From NCBI GenBank assembly GCA_900290245.1, contig OKRB01000114.1, positions 1 through 48,662 on the forward strand: a DNA stretch of 48,662 nt, read 5' to 3'. Positions 16,723 through 25,569 of this stretch are shown here, in pieces; position 1 is the stretch's first letter, and each line of letters opens with the position of its first letter. This DNA is from Candidatus Sulfuritelmatomonas gaucii (GTDB lineage Bacteria; Acidobacteriota; Terriglobia; Terriglobales; Acidobacteriaceae). A program made the position numbers and the translations under genes. The notes under the pieces were generated by a model. That model made no database searches. It was given only the letters and a program-made list of their open reading frames with translations, and was not told the origin of the DNA.

Positions 16723-18192
16723 TCAGTTCTGGTCGTCGCGGCGGTGAAGCGTCGGCGGTCCGTCACCCGAGTTTCCTGAATCGTTGCCCGACTGCGCGCT
16801 CGTGTTGTTCGGATTGCCCTGGTCATCGGGTGATGTGCTCGCCCTGCGCAGAGAGGGCCGCGTCACCCCCTTGGTGTCGATCAGACGCCGCTTGTTCTCA
16901 ATTCGCGCCAGCCGTGCCTTCACGTCGTCGAATTCCGACGTTGTCACCAGGTACTCATCCTTTCCTGGCAGAATCCGCGCAATCTCTTCCTGGCTGTGAA
17001 GAATGCGGTCGGGCGTTTGCGGATGGTCGCTGAATGCCTTGGCCACCAGCCCTGGCTTCCGCTTCTCGAGCGCCTGGATCTTTTCAAAGAAGCTGATGAA
17101 CGCCTGAGGATCGTAGCCGGCCCGGTACATGTATTGCACGCCAAGGTAGTCGGCCTGCGCCTCGAACTCACGCGAGAACTCCAGGAAGGTAATCGGGATG
17201 GCCAATTGCGCAGCTTCGTAAATTCCGTATCCCGTCCACGAGTACCCGGTCATCATGATCAGCGGAACCATCCCGATCTGCGCGTAGTTCAAGCGCGTCA
17301 TCTCGCGGGCCGCATGGTGTGCGCATACGTGCGCAATCTCATGCGCCATCACTCCGGCCATCTCCGCTTCTTCGTCGGCCGCCAGAATCAATCCGGAGTT
17401 GACATAGAAGAACCCTCCGGGCAAAGCCATGGCATTGATCTCGTCCGAATCGATCACCTTGATCGTGAAGGGCACTTTGCAGTCGGAGTTCTTCACGATG
17501 TTCTGGCCGATCCGGTTAACGTACTCGTCCACGACTGGATCGGTAATAAAATGGGTGCTCTTTTCGATCTCGTCAGCGTATTCCTTGCCCATCTTGATTT
17601 CGCTGTCGGTCGAGTACCAGTTGCCCAGGCCCCGGGCGCCGATTTCACGGTTTCCCACAGCGCCCACGTCTTCAATGCTCCCGGGCTTTACCTTGATCAT
17701 TTCGCTGCCGGGGTCAACGATCTTGGTGGGATCGACGCCATTGGCCATTGCCGCGCAGTCGCCACCGACCGGAGTGGTGCCCGGCTCGACGTCGCCGGTG
17801 TTCGCATCCTTATCCTTGTCCGAATCCTTCTTGTCCTTTTTCTTGTCTTTCTTGTCTTCCGCCTTGGGCGCTGGGCAAGGGGCAAGTTGGCCATTGTTTG
17901 TGGCCGAAGGCGATCCGGAATCGGGTTCCTTGGACGGGGCTGGCGAATCACCGCCCACAGGTGCCGTTCCCGGGGCCGGCTGCGCCGTGGGATTCGTCTG
18001 GCCGGTCGACGTTCCCGGCCCCGTCGTTCCCGGCGGCGGCTGAGAAGAGTTTGGCGTTTGGGCCGCTGGCGTGCTGGTTTGGGGATTGCCCACTGCGGGC
18101 CCGCTGGACTGCGCCCAAACTCCAACTGTCAGGGCAAGCGCCAGGCCTGCCAGAACCGCCGCATTGAATCCGATGCGATCCGATGCCCTCAT
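16723..18192 (-). CDS. Secreted M48-family zinc metalloprotease
   Basis: 489 residues. Seen: signal peptide (hydrophobic 10-27, ending VWAQ), a long Pro/Ser/Thr/Gly-rich segment (30-105), a lysine/aspartate run (about 109-132), then the M48 domain: HEIAH (H284, E285, H288) and the downstream glutamate in EFEAQADYLG as third zinc ligand. Resembles BepA/YcaL-type periplasmic quality-control proteases, but no TPR repeats are visible at the C terminus, which is Asn/Ser/Gly-rich. Start ATG 18192 has GGAGG eight bases upstream. Likely role: degradation of misfolded envelope proteins. Diverges from the SpoIIE gene at 18419. Confidence 0.88.
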   Translation of the reverse strand: MRASDRIGFNAAVLAGLALALTVGVWAQSSGPAVGNPQTSTPAAQTPNSSQPPPGTTGPGTSTGQTNPTAQPAPGTAPVGGDSPAPSKEPDSGSPSATNNGQLAPCPAPKAEDKKDKKKDKKDSDKDKDANTGDVEPGTTPVGGDCAAMANGVDPTKIVDPGSEMIKVKPGSIEDVGAVGNREIGARGLGNWYSTDSEIKMGKEYADEIEKSTHFITDPVVDEYVNRIGQNIVKNSDCKVPFTIKVIDSDEINAMALPGGFFYVNSGLILAADEEAEMAGVMAHEIAHVCAHHAAREMTRLNYAQIGMVPLIMMTGYSWTGYGIYEAAQLAIPITFLEFSREFEAQADYLGVQYMYRAGYDPQAFISFFEKIQALEKRKPGLVAKAFSDHPQTPDRILHSQEEIARILPGKDEYLVTTSEFDDVKARLARIENKRRLIDTKGVTRPSLRRASTSPDDQGNPNNTSAQSGNDSGNSGDGPPTLHRRDDQN

Positions 18193-18418
18193 GATGTTAC
18201 CTCCGCGGCGGCTGCCGCCCGCCGCCCGGTTACACTACGCTCACACTCTTAGACGTCAGTATCTGCCACTTTGGCAACAAAGAAAAGGGCGATTTCTGCG
18301 GGATGCCCCGCCTCTCCCATCGCCCTACCCGTCTGAGACTGCGGTCCACCCTCCCGCATAAGTCGTTGAGGGATGTAACATTCTGCGAGTAGAGTGAAGA
18401 AAACATTCTGGAGGCGCT

Positions 18419-20536
18419 TTGAGGCTGAGGATCCCGGTAGCAGTCTGGTTGGCCGTCTGTGCAGCGGCATGCCCCGCCGTTGCCCAGTCCGCGCATTCTG
18501 CGCCTGAATCCTCCACGGCCGTTTCGCCCAGGCAGCGAAACCAAGCCAAGCCGGCCCCCGTGCCAGCGACCCCTCAACCGGTTTATGATGCTACGAGTCT
18601 CGGCTCGCCCATCATCCTTGATAAGGATTGGCGTGTTGGAATTACCTCCGATCCGGCTGCTTCGACACCGGGATTTGACGATTCGTCGTGGGCGGTACGC
18701 AACGCTCAGGCCTCCTTTGCGGAGGTTCCGGACGTGGAAAGTGCTGGCGCATCCGGCGGCAAGCCGGCGTCAAAAGGCAATTCGCGGCGCTACGCCTGGT
18801 ACCGACTGCACATCCAGCTCGCTCCCAACCATGGCCCTGTTGCGCTTCTGATTGAGCTGCCAGTCTCCCAGAACACCTCGGTCGGAGTAACCACGACGGG
18901 AATCAACCCCGACGTCTTCGTCAACGGTCGTCAAATTGAGCCCAAAGGACCCAACGGAAACAATCCTGAGCACTACCAGCAGATCTCGCGCATCTATGAT
19001 CTTGACGTTGCCCCTTCCGATACCTCGCTCACACTCGCGCTGCGCACCATCTACGTCCCTTACGGTTACGCCTCTTACACAAGTTTCTTTGAAAACCGTA
19101 TCCTCTCGCTCGGCACTCCCAGCGACCTTCAGCGCGAGCTTAATCTCTGGTCAAACCGCAACTTGTTCGAGCGATTTCCACGCCTGGTTTACTCCTTGCT
19201 GCTCGTGGTCCTGGCCACCTTTCTTTTTGTGCTCTATTTCGCACAGAAAGGTCATGTCGAATACCTGTGGCTGGCTCTCCACGAGCTGGCTCAGGCTCCT
19301 ATCGGATTTATCGAGTATGCCGGGAGTTCTGCGCATCTCGGCACCTTCTGGTACGCGGCGATGGTACTGCAGCTCATCGTCATCTCTGCCTACCTGTTCT
19401 TCGAGTTCCTCATTGCATTTCTGTCCCTGCGGCGCCGCTGGTACATTGCGACCCTTCGCTATACCGCGCCCATCCTGGCTTTCGTTGGGCCCACCCTCGT
19501 TCTGATCGGCCACGGAAAAATCATTGCGGTCCTTTTTGCCATCGTCTTCCCCTGCAGCATTGTCTGGATCATCAGTTGGTTCATATTCATCTTCATCACC
19601 CTCATCGTTGCCGCTCTCAAGCGCAACTTTGAGGCCGGGCTCTTTCTCATTCCGCTCATCTTCAACCTCGTTGGATTCATTGAGCCCATCGTTACCTCCA
19701 TCATCAGCGACCAAACCGGCAAGGCCTTCCGCTCTCCGCTCACGCTCCAGGCCGGTCCAGTGCCTATCCACTTCGCCGCCTTCGGCGACTTCACCGGCAT
19801 CCTTGTCATCATCGTCATCATTTTCTTCCGGTTCCTGCGCGTTCAGCGCGACCAGGAGCGCGTGAGCAATGAACTGGCGGCGGCGCGCACTGTGCAGGAA
19901 CTGCTCATCCCACAGGAAAAACTTTCGACACCGGGTTTTGAAGTCGACTCCATATACAACCCCGCGAATGAGGTTGGCGGCGATTTCTTCCATATACAAA
20001 CTGTCGGCGTCGAAGGCCTGATCGTGGTCATCGGCGACGTGGCCGGCAAAGGGCTCAAAGCGGCAATGAATGTCTCTCTTCTTATGGGCGCATTGCGCCG
20101 CACACAGGAGCACAGGCCGGCCAAAATTCTCGAGTCCCTCAATCGAGTCCTGACCGGAACCGAGAGCTTTACCACCTGCCAGGCCGTCTGGTTCGGCGCA
20201 AATGGCGAAATGGTCATCGCCAACGCAGGCCATCTTCCGCCCTACCTCAACAGTCAGGAGATCGGCCTGCGCGGTGAACTGCCGCTTGGCGTGCTGGCCG
20301 ATGTCAGTTATGAAGAAGCCCGCTTCTATCTCCATCCCGGTGATCGTGTTCTGCTTCTGTCTGATGGCGTGGTTGAAGCCCGCCAGCCTTCCGGAGAGCT
20401 GTTCGGCTTCGACCGCGTGCGGCATTTCAGCCAGCAGTCCGCGTTTTACCTTGCTGAAGCCGCCAAATCCTTCGGCCAGCAGGATGACATTACGGTCCTC
20501 ACCGTTCGCCGCCTAATCGAGGTGCTGGCCGCATGA
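18419..20536 (+). CDS. Sensor SpoIIE-type PP2C phosphatase with jelly-roll and 7TM module
   Basis: 705 residues. Seen: signal peptide (1-22), an extracytoplasmic beta-sandwich (about 55-235) with GFDDSSWAVRNAQ, YAWYRLHIQL and DVFVNGRQIEP, typical of galactose-binding/sugar-binding jelly rolls; seven or so hydrophobic helices (about 255-470, starting PRLVYSLLLVVLATF); a short linker ERVSNELAAARTVQELLIP; then the SpoIIE domain with VGGDFFH, GDVAGKG, LSDGVVEA and QQDDITVLTV. Starts at TTG (18419) four bases after GGAGG. Domain order resembles 7TMR-DISM receptors. Probably converts an outside ligand into dephosphorylation of a STAS-type protein. Followed 97 bp later by the lactate permease on the same strand. 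Confidence 0.85.
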   Translation: MRLRIPVAVWLAVCAAACPAVAQSAHSAPESSTAVSPRQRNQAKPAPVPATPQPVYDATSLGSPIILDKDWRVGITSDPAASTPGFDDSSWAVRNAQASFAEVPDVESAGASGGKPASKGNSRRYAWYRLHIQLAPNHGPVALLIELPVSQNTSVGVTTTGINPDVFVNGRQIEPKGPNGNNPEHYQQISRIYDLDVAPSDTSLTLALRTIYVPYGYASYTSFFENRILSLGTPSDLQRELNLWSNRNLFERFPRLVYSLLLVVLATFLFVLYFAQKGHVEYLWLALHELAQAPIGFIEYAGSSAHLGTFWYAAMVLQLIVISAYLFFEFLIAFLSLRRRWYIATLRYTAPILAFVGPTLVLIGHGKIIAVLFAIVFPCSIVWIISWFIFIFITLIVAALKRNFEAGLFLIPLIFNLVGFIEPIVTSIISDQTGKAFRSPLTLQAGPVPIHFAAFGDFTGILVIIVIIFFRFLRVQRDQERVSNELAAARTVQELLIPQEKLSTPGFEVDSIYNPANEVGGDFFHIQTVGVEGLIVVIGDVAGKGLKAAMNVSLLMGALRRTQEHRPAKILESLNRVLTGTESFTTCQAVWFGANGEMVIANAGHLPPYLNSQEIGLRGELPLGVLADVSYEEARFYLHPGDRVLLLSDGVVEARQPSGELFGFDRVRHFSQQSAFYLAEAAKSFGQQDDITVLTVRRLIEVLAA

Positions 20537-20633
20537 CGCAAAACACTGTGCATTTCACCGACAATCACATTCTGGAGAGAAACGGATTCTGATTCGCTTG
20601 CATTCCATCAAAGAAACACTGTCTTGAGGTTCT

Positions 20634-22421
20634 ATGCCATCCAATCGTCCCGCACCCAGCCAGTCCGCACCCGAGACCTCCAGCCACTCATCCCATGCCT
20701 TCACGCTCGCCGTCGAGTCCGCGGTGTTTCTCGCCCTGATCATCGGCGCGATCTACCTCTTCAGGACCAACCCCGCCACGGGCCGCTGGGTGCAGGGCTA
20801 CAACCCGACCGGGCACTGGCAACTCTCCACGCTGATCGCCGCCCTGCCGGTCGTCGTGCTCCTCGGCGCCATGGCCATTTTGCGGCTCAAAGCCCACGTT
20901 GCGGCGATCGCCGGCCTTGCGACTGCGCTGCTCGCCGCGATCGTCGCCTTCCACATGCCGATGCGACTGGCATTCTCTGCCGCGGCCTATGGAGCCGGTT
21001 ACGGCGTCTTCCCCGTTTGCTGGATCATTCTTCCCGTCATCTTCCTCTATGACCTCACTTGCAAGACGGGCCGCTTCGTCACGCTGCAGCAGAGCCTGAC
21101 CGGCGTCAGTGCCGACAGCCGCCTGCAGTTGCTCCTGATCGCTTTCGCCCTGGGCGCGTTCTTTGAGGGGACTTCGGGTTTCGGAACGCCAGTCGCCGTT
21201 TGCTCGGCGATCCTCATCAGCCTCGGCTTTCGACCGCTTCAGGCTGCCGGGCTGTCCCTGCTGGCAAACACTGCGCCCGTTGCCTTCGGAGCCATGGGCA
21301 TTCCCATCGTTGCGTTGCACGGCGTCACCGGCATCGACCTGCTGCCGCTCACCCGCACTACCGCCACCATTCTTGTGCCGTTCGATATCCTTGTACCCTT
21401 CTGGCTCATCTGGGCCTTTGCCGGCTTTCGCGCCATGATCGAAGTCTGGCCGCCGATTCTGGCTGCCGGGGCAACCTTCGCCGTCACGCAATATCTTATG
21501 GCCGCCTACAGCGGCCCTTGGCTCGTCGCCATCGTCGCAGCCTCAGCCACAATCGTTGTGCTGGTGGTGTTCCTGCGCTTCTGGCATCCACGGCGGACTC
21601 TGAATGTCGATCGACAGGACGTGGCCGGACAGGCACGCCAGAGCCACGGTCACAGTGCATCGACGATCTTCAAAGCATGGCTGCCCTGGCTGGTTTTGAG
21701 CGTCGTAGTTTTCGCGTGGGGCCTTCCACGCATCTCCACATGGCTCGATGCCAGCACCACCGTCAAGATTACTGTCGCCGGCCTACACAATATCGTGCAG
21801 CGTGTTCCGCCCGTCGTCGTTGCGCCCACGAAAGAGAGCGCCATCTTCAACCTGAACTGGCTCAGCGCCACCGGCACGGGCATCCTGTTTGCCTCACTCA
21901 TCGCGGGCCTGCTAATGGGCCTTGGGCCCGTCTCACTCGCTGCGGCCTTCGCGCGTACCGTCTTCAACATCCGCTACACGATCGTCACCATTGCCGCCAT
22001 GATGGCAATCGGATACATCACTCGCTATTGCGGCCTCGATGCCACGCTGGGCCTCGCCTTCGCGCGCACCGGCGTGCTTTATCCGTTCTTCGGCACGCTC
22101 ATTGGATGGATCGGCACAGCCAGCTCGGGCTCCGATACCGCCTCCAACGTGCTCTTTGGCAGCTTGCAACAAATGACTGCCCGCCAAATCGGCGTCGCTC
22201 CCGTCCTCATGGCTTCGGCCAATGCCGCCGGAGGCGTAATGGGCAAGATGATTGCCGCGCCCAGCGTCGTTGTCGCCACCACGGCCACGCAGACCTATGG
22301 CCAGGAAGGCACGATTCTGCGCTTCGTGTTCTTTCACAGTCTTGCTCTCGCCGCCCTTGCCGGCATCTGCGTCTCGCTCATGGCCTACCTGCCTCTCTTC
22401 GCCCGCCTCGTCTCCCACTAG
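20634..22421 (+). CDS. L-lactate permease family transporter
   Basis: 595 residues, many hydrophobic segments (about 12-14). Seen: the LctP/LldP signature FALGAFFEGTSGFGTPVAV around residue 175, a second lactate-permease stretch GWIGTASSGSDTASNVLFG near 490 and QQMTARQIGVAPVLMASANAAGGVMGKM. Imports lactate or glycolate with protons at the inner membrane. The ATG at 20634 follows TTGAGG. Gene symbol lldP/lctP is likely but glycolate (GlcA) cannot be excluded. No lactate dehydrogenase (lldEFG) in the window. Confidence 0.9.
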   Translation: MPSNRPAPSQSAPETSSHSSHAFTLAVESAVFLALIIGAIYLFRTNPATGRWVQGYNPTGHWQLSTLIAALPVVVLLGAMAILRLKAHVAAIAGLATALLAAIVAFHMPMRLAFSAAAYGAGYGVFPVCWIILPVIFLYDLTCKTGRFVTLQQSLTGVSADSRLQLLLIAFALGAFFEGTSGFGTPVAVCSAILISLGFRPLQAAGLSLLANTAPVAFGAMGIPIVALHGVTGIDLLPLTRTTATILVPFDILVPFWLIWAFAGFRAMIEVWPPILAAGATFAVTQYLMAAYSGPWLVAIVAASATIVVLVVFLRFWHPRRTLNVDRQDVAGQARQSHGHSASTIFKAWLPWLVLSVVVFAWGLPRISTWLDASTTVKITVAGLHNIVQRVPPVVVAPTKESAIFNLNWLSATGTGILFASLIAGLLMGLGPVSLAAAFARTVFNIRYTIVTIAAMMAIGYITRYCGLDATLGLAFARTGVLYPFFGTLIGWIGTASSGSDTASNVLFGSLQQMTARQIGVAPVLMASANAAGGVMGKMIAAPSVVVATTATQTYGQEGTILRFVFFHSLALAALAGICVSLMAYLPLFARLVSH

Positions 22422-22477
22422 CGGCATCCTGACCGATGCTGCGCTCAGGAAATTGTGTATCCGCGTTTCCTCGGTTC

Positions 22478-22533
22478 CAGTGGCTGCAGAAAAACTCCTC
22501 GAAAGGCGGCTTCAGCCGAGCCGCAAGCCACTG
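22478..22533 (+). terminator. Nested hairpin after the lactate permease
   Basis: Outer arms CAGTGGCT (22478-22485) and AGCCACTG (22526-22533) are fully complementary; an inner stem GCGGCT/AGCCGC (22506-22511 with 22519-22524) lies between. Begins 56 bases after the stop. No T run follows; could be a terminator or 3'-end-protecting structure. Confidence 0.4.
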
Positions 22534-22570
22534 CAAAATCAACGTGGCCTTTAGGCCCTGCTACAAGCTC

Positions 22571-22682
22571 GCCGCCGACCTTCGCCTCACTTTCAGAGTT
22601 TTTCTGCACTCCATCCCAGGTCAAGGGCCGCCGACCTTCGCCTCACTTTCAGAGTTTTTCTGCACTCCATCCCAGGTCAAGG
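22571..22682. repeat. 56-bp perfect tandem duplication
   Basis: Two identical adjacent 56-base copies (22571-22626 and 22627-22682). Each contains GAGTTTTTCTGC, whose reverse complement GCAGAAAAACTC also occurs at 22486-22497 inside the preceding hairpin, so alternative pairing between these is possible. Confidence 0.9.
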
Positions 22683-22792
22683 CCCATCCGTTTCCAGACT
22701 TACAGAAACCCCTCAAAGCAAAGCAGATGTTTTTTCCCCGGGTCTGCAGATTATTTCTCCGTTAGGCGCACAATGAACCTAGTTTTTATTCT

Positions 22793-22847
22793 TTGGTCTT
22801 TGGTCTTTGGTCTTTTCTGGTCCCTGGTCCTTAGTCCCTAGTCCCTG
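22793..22847. repeat. TTGGTCT/AGTCCCT low-complexity tract
   Basis: Degenerate 7-base repeats: three to four TTTGGTC units followed by CTGGTCC, TTAGTCC and CTAGTCC units. Same style as other intergenic tracts in the window. Confidence 0.7.
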
Positions 22848-22927
22848 TTTTTCTGTTCTCTAAGTCCATCATTTCTTGGAATTTGAGCTATAAGATCCTG
22901 AAAACAATCAATGTTAGCCAGGAATCT

Positions 22928-23001
22928 TGGCCGGAACGCTCTGACAATAAGGGATTTATCCCAATGGCCGGAACGCTCTGACAATAAGGGATTTATCCCA
23001 A
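22928..23001. repeat. 37-bp perfect tandem duplication
   Basis: Two identical adjacent 37-base copies (22928-22964, 22965-23001), each ending in the near-palindrome GGGATTTATCCC. Lies immediately before the G tract. Confidence 0.9.
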
Positions 23002-23009
23002 AACACCCC

Positions 23010-23033
23010 GGGGGGAGGGGAGGGGGGAGGGGG
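23010..23033 (+). other. G-quadruplex-type G tract
   Basis: A run of G6-A-G4-A-G6-A-G5 on the plus strand: four G blocks separated by single A loops, which is the ideal pattern for a very stable parallel quadruplex. It lies about 250 bp upstream of the rhamnose mutarotase start. Confidence 0.85.
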
Positions 23034-23280
23034 TACTAATCAGTAAACACTTGAGCCGGCCAGGTCCGGGAAAACACTCGTGAATCTTCTGCACAGCCCT
23101 CGCAGGGAGCGTGCGATCGGTTAGCTCACGGCCTACAACCTGCCAACCGTTCGCGCCTGTCACCCCTAATCGCTGCTCCCTGTTCTCCGCCTTCGATTTT
23201 TCACTCCCTCATCTTCCATTCGAGGTGCTACGATAGCGGGGATTGATCATGAAATAGTTTCCTAGGTGAAAAGAACGGCG

Positions 23281-23598
23281 ATGCGTACCTGTTTTCTTTT
23301 TAAAGTTCGTCGGGATAAGCTCGATGAGTACAAATCCCGCCACGCGCGCGTATGGCCGGAGATGCAAAAGGCTTTGCGTGAAGCCGGCTGGCACAATTAT
23401 TCCCTCTTTTTGCAGCCTGACGGACTGGTGGTCGGGTATGTCGAGGCAGACGATTTTAAGAAGTGTCATGAAGCGATGAAGAATCACCCCATCAATGCGC
23501 GCTGGCAGGCTGAGATGGCGCCCTTCTTCGAGTCACCGAACGGCGGAACCGCAGACGATTTCATGTTCCCCCTTGAAGAGGTCTTTCACCTCGATTGA
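23281..23598 (+). CDS. rhaM: L-rhamnose mutarotase
   Basis: Interconverts alpha and beta anomers of L-rhamnose after uptake. About 105 residues, the family length; dimeric alpha-beta barrel. Seen: the catalytic histidine region SRHARVWPEMQKAL, HNYSLFL, and RWQAEMAPFFE, with C-terminal EEVFHLD matching the family ending. The ATG at 23281 is chosen for length; a GTG at 23266 is possible. Followed by the GH28 gene after 108 bp, on the same strand. Links this locus functionally to the GH78 rhamnosidase and RhaT 16 kb away. Confidence 0.92.
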   Translation: MRTCFLFKVRRDKLDEYKSRHARVWPEMQKALREAGWHNYSLFLQPDGLVVGYVEADDFKKCHEAMKNHPINARWQAEMAPFFESPNGGTADDFMFPLEEVFHLD

Positions 23599-23706
23599 CC
23601 ATCCCCTAATGAAAAGCGCGGCTGCCGCGTGCCGTCTGAAGGCGCTAACATTGCTACGCGCCAAAGTTCGTCGAGAAATCAAGCTGAAACCAACCAGGAG
23701 GATCCC

Positions 23707-25470
23707 TTGAATTACTTCGATTCGATGCGTCGCGATTTTCTGCGCTTCGGCAGCCTTGGCATAGCCGGAGCCGCTTTTCCTGCCATCGCTCTTGGCGCTT
23801 CAAAGCCAAGGAATGCTCCTACGCAGCCGGGAGTTTTGGATGTGCGCCAATTTGGAGCGACTGGCGACGGCAAAACTCTCGATACCGACGCCGTGAACAA
23901 GGCGATCGAAGCCGCGGCTGCCGCCGGCGGGGGCGTAGTTCTTTTTCCAACCGGAACCTACCTCTGTTTTTCTATCCGTTTGAAGAGCAATGTGCACCTG
24001 CATCTCGAGCAAGGCTCGACCATTCTTGCCGCCGAATCTCCCAAGCCGGGCGAAACCACCGGCTACAACGGCGGGACCTATGACGCAGCCGAGCCCAACA
24101 CGCCCTGGGAGGACTATCAGGACTACGGCCATAACCACTGGCACAATTCGCTCATATGGGGCGAGGGCATTCACGACATCTCGATTACCGGCCCCGGCCT
24201 GATCTACGGAAAGGGCCTTAGTTTTGGCGCAGGCCCCGGGCGTCCCCCTGTCGCAGGGCAGGAAGGGTCTGGACCTGGATCTGCGAGAAGCGGCAACGGC
24301 CAGCCGCAGCAAGGCGCCGCCGCGCCGCCCGCCAATCGCCCCGCCTTCAATCCCGCGCGCATGGCCCGCGGCGATTACCCCATGTACCAGGCCGAGCAAC
24401 CCGGCGTCGGCAACAAGTCCATCGCGCTCAAGAACTGCTACAACGTCGTCTTTCGCGACTTCTCGATTCTCAAGGGCGGGCACTTCGGCTTCCTGCTCAC
24501 CGGCGTCGACAATGTCACCATCGACAACATCAAGATCGACACCGACCGCGACGGCATCGATATCGACTGCTGCCAGAACGTTCGCGTCTCCAATTGCACC
24601 GTCAATTCGCCATGGGACGATGGCATCTGCCCAAAATCCAGTTTTGCGCTTGGCTATGCCCGCCCCACGCGCAACGTCACCATCGCCAACAACTTCGTCA
24701 CGGGCTGGTACCAACTGGGCAGCGTGCTCGACGGAAGCTGGAAGAAATTTCCCGCGGATCGCCGCGCCTTTGGCACCGGCCGCATCAAGTGCGGGACTGA
24801 ATCGAATGGCGGCTTCATCAACATGACCATCACCGGCAACGTCTTTGAGGGCTGCCTGGGCTACGCGCTCGAGTCCGTCGACGGCGCGCTGCTGGAAGAC
24901 GTGACCATCTCCAACACCACCATGCGCGATCTCGGATGTGGTCCGCTGTTTCTCCGTCTCGGCTCGCGTCTGCGCGGCCCCAAGGACACGACCAAAGTGG
25001 GCACGCTCCGGCGCGTGCTCATCTCGAACCTCGAGTGCTACAACGCGCCCATGCGCCAGGGCTCCATCATGTCTGGAATTCCGGACTATCCAATCGAAGA
25101 TCTCAAGCTAGACAACGTCTACATCCAGACCCTCGGCGGCGGCACGGCCGACATGGCGCAAGTCGTGCCTCCCGAAGACGAGACCGTGTATCCTGAGCCG
25201 GGTCGTTTCGGCCCCATGCCCGCGTCGGGCTTCTTCCTCCGCCATATCCGCAATCTCGAGATGAGCCACGTCGAGGTCGCCAACGCTATTGCAGATGCGC
25301 GTCCCGCATTTTCCCTCTACGGCGTCGAACGCGCAGATTTCTTTGCCATCACAGCGCCGCGCAACGCAGGCGGAGCGTTTGCCCTGCACAACGTGAAAGA
25401 TCTGCGCGTCGGATGGAGCCGCGCCGCAGCCGACACCACCATCGAGACCGTCGACAACAAAGTCCTCTAA
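23707..25470 (+). CDS. Tat-exported glycoside hydrolase family 28 (polygalacturonase-like)
   Basis: About 587 residues. Seen: a twin-arginine signal MRRDFLRFGSLGIAGAAF, then DVRQFGATGDGKTLDTDAV opening the right-handed beta helix. GH28 catalytic elements: aspartates in DTDRDGIDID, the D304-D305 pair in PWDDGICPKS, and the RIK triplet R359-I360-K361; the usual GHG histidine loop is not obvious (GWYQLGSVLDG in that place), so the exact activity may differ from classical polygalacturonase. A Gly/Pro/Gln-rich insert lies at about 177-215. Start TTG at 23707 sits five bases after a perfect AGGAGG; ATG 23725 is the alternative. Likely acts on pectin/rhamnogalacturonan in the periplasm or outside. 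Confidence 0.85.
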   Translation: MNYFDSMRRDFLRFGSLGIAGAAFPAIALGASKPRNAPTQPGVLDVRQFGATGDGKTLDTDAVNKAIEAAAAAGGGVVLFPTGTYLCFSIRLKSNVHLHLEQGSTILAAESPKPGETTGYNGGTYDAAEPNTPWEDYQDYGHNHWHNSLIWGEGIHDISITGPGLIYGKGLSFGAGPGRPPVAGQEGSGPGSARSGNGQPQQGAAAPPANRPAFNPARMARGDYPMYQAEQPGVGNKSIALKNCYNVVFRDFSILKGGHFGFLLTGVDNVTIDNIKIDTDRDGIDIDCCQNVRVSNCTVNSPWDDGICPKSSFALGYARPTRNVTIANNFVTGWYQLGSVLDGSWKKFPADRRAFGTGRIKCGTESNGGFINMTITGNVFEGCLGYALESVDGALLEDVTISNTTMRDLGCGPLFLRLGSRLRGPKDTTKVGTLRRVLISNLECYNAPMRQGSIMSGIPDYPIEDLKLDNVYIQTLGGGTADMAQVVPPEDETVYPEPGRFGPMPASGFFLRHIRNLEMSHVEVANAIADARPAFSLYGVERADFFAITAPRNAGGAFALHNVKDLRVGWSRAAADTTIETVDNKVL

Positions 25471-25569
25471 GACCACCGGGAGCCCCGCCCTCGCGGCGTT
25501 CTTGTTTCTGTCGCTAGGGTGGGTTTTGCTGACCCGCTGACTTGCTGAATCGTTATCCCGCTGCTTCTC

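Larger units (their letters stand above)
22422..23280. other. Large gene-free stretch with tandem repeats and a G tract
   Basis: About 860 bp between lactate permease and rhamnose mutarotase without a credible gene. Holds, in order: a nested hairpin (22478-22533), a 56-bp tandem duplication (22571-22682), a TGGTCTT/AGTCCCT low-complexity tract (22793-22847), a 37-bp tandem duplication (22928-23001), and a G-rich run (23010-23033). The final ~200 bp must contain the promoter of the mutarotase gene. Confidence 0.7.

Noticed and set aside
16996..18252. 418-codon open frame antisense to the M48 protease
   Set aside because: Opposite strand of a gene with a clear HEIAH motif, signal peptide and ribosome-binding site; composition is that of a shadow frame.
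19151..20425. 424-codon open frame antisense to the SpoIIE phosphatase
   Set aside because: Acidic low-complexity translation (runs of D/E and N) typical of the reverse of hydrophobic codons; no start signal.
21200..22432. 410-codon frame in another phase of the lactate permease
   Set aside because: Arg/His-rich shadow of a transmembrane gene in GC-rich DNA.
22571..23001. CRISPR array suggested by direct repeats of 56 and 37 bp
   Set aside because: Each repeat exists only as two adjacent copies with no spacers, the units are unrelated and no cas genes are present.
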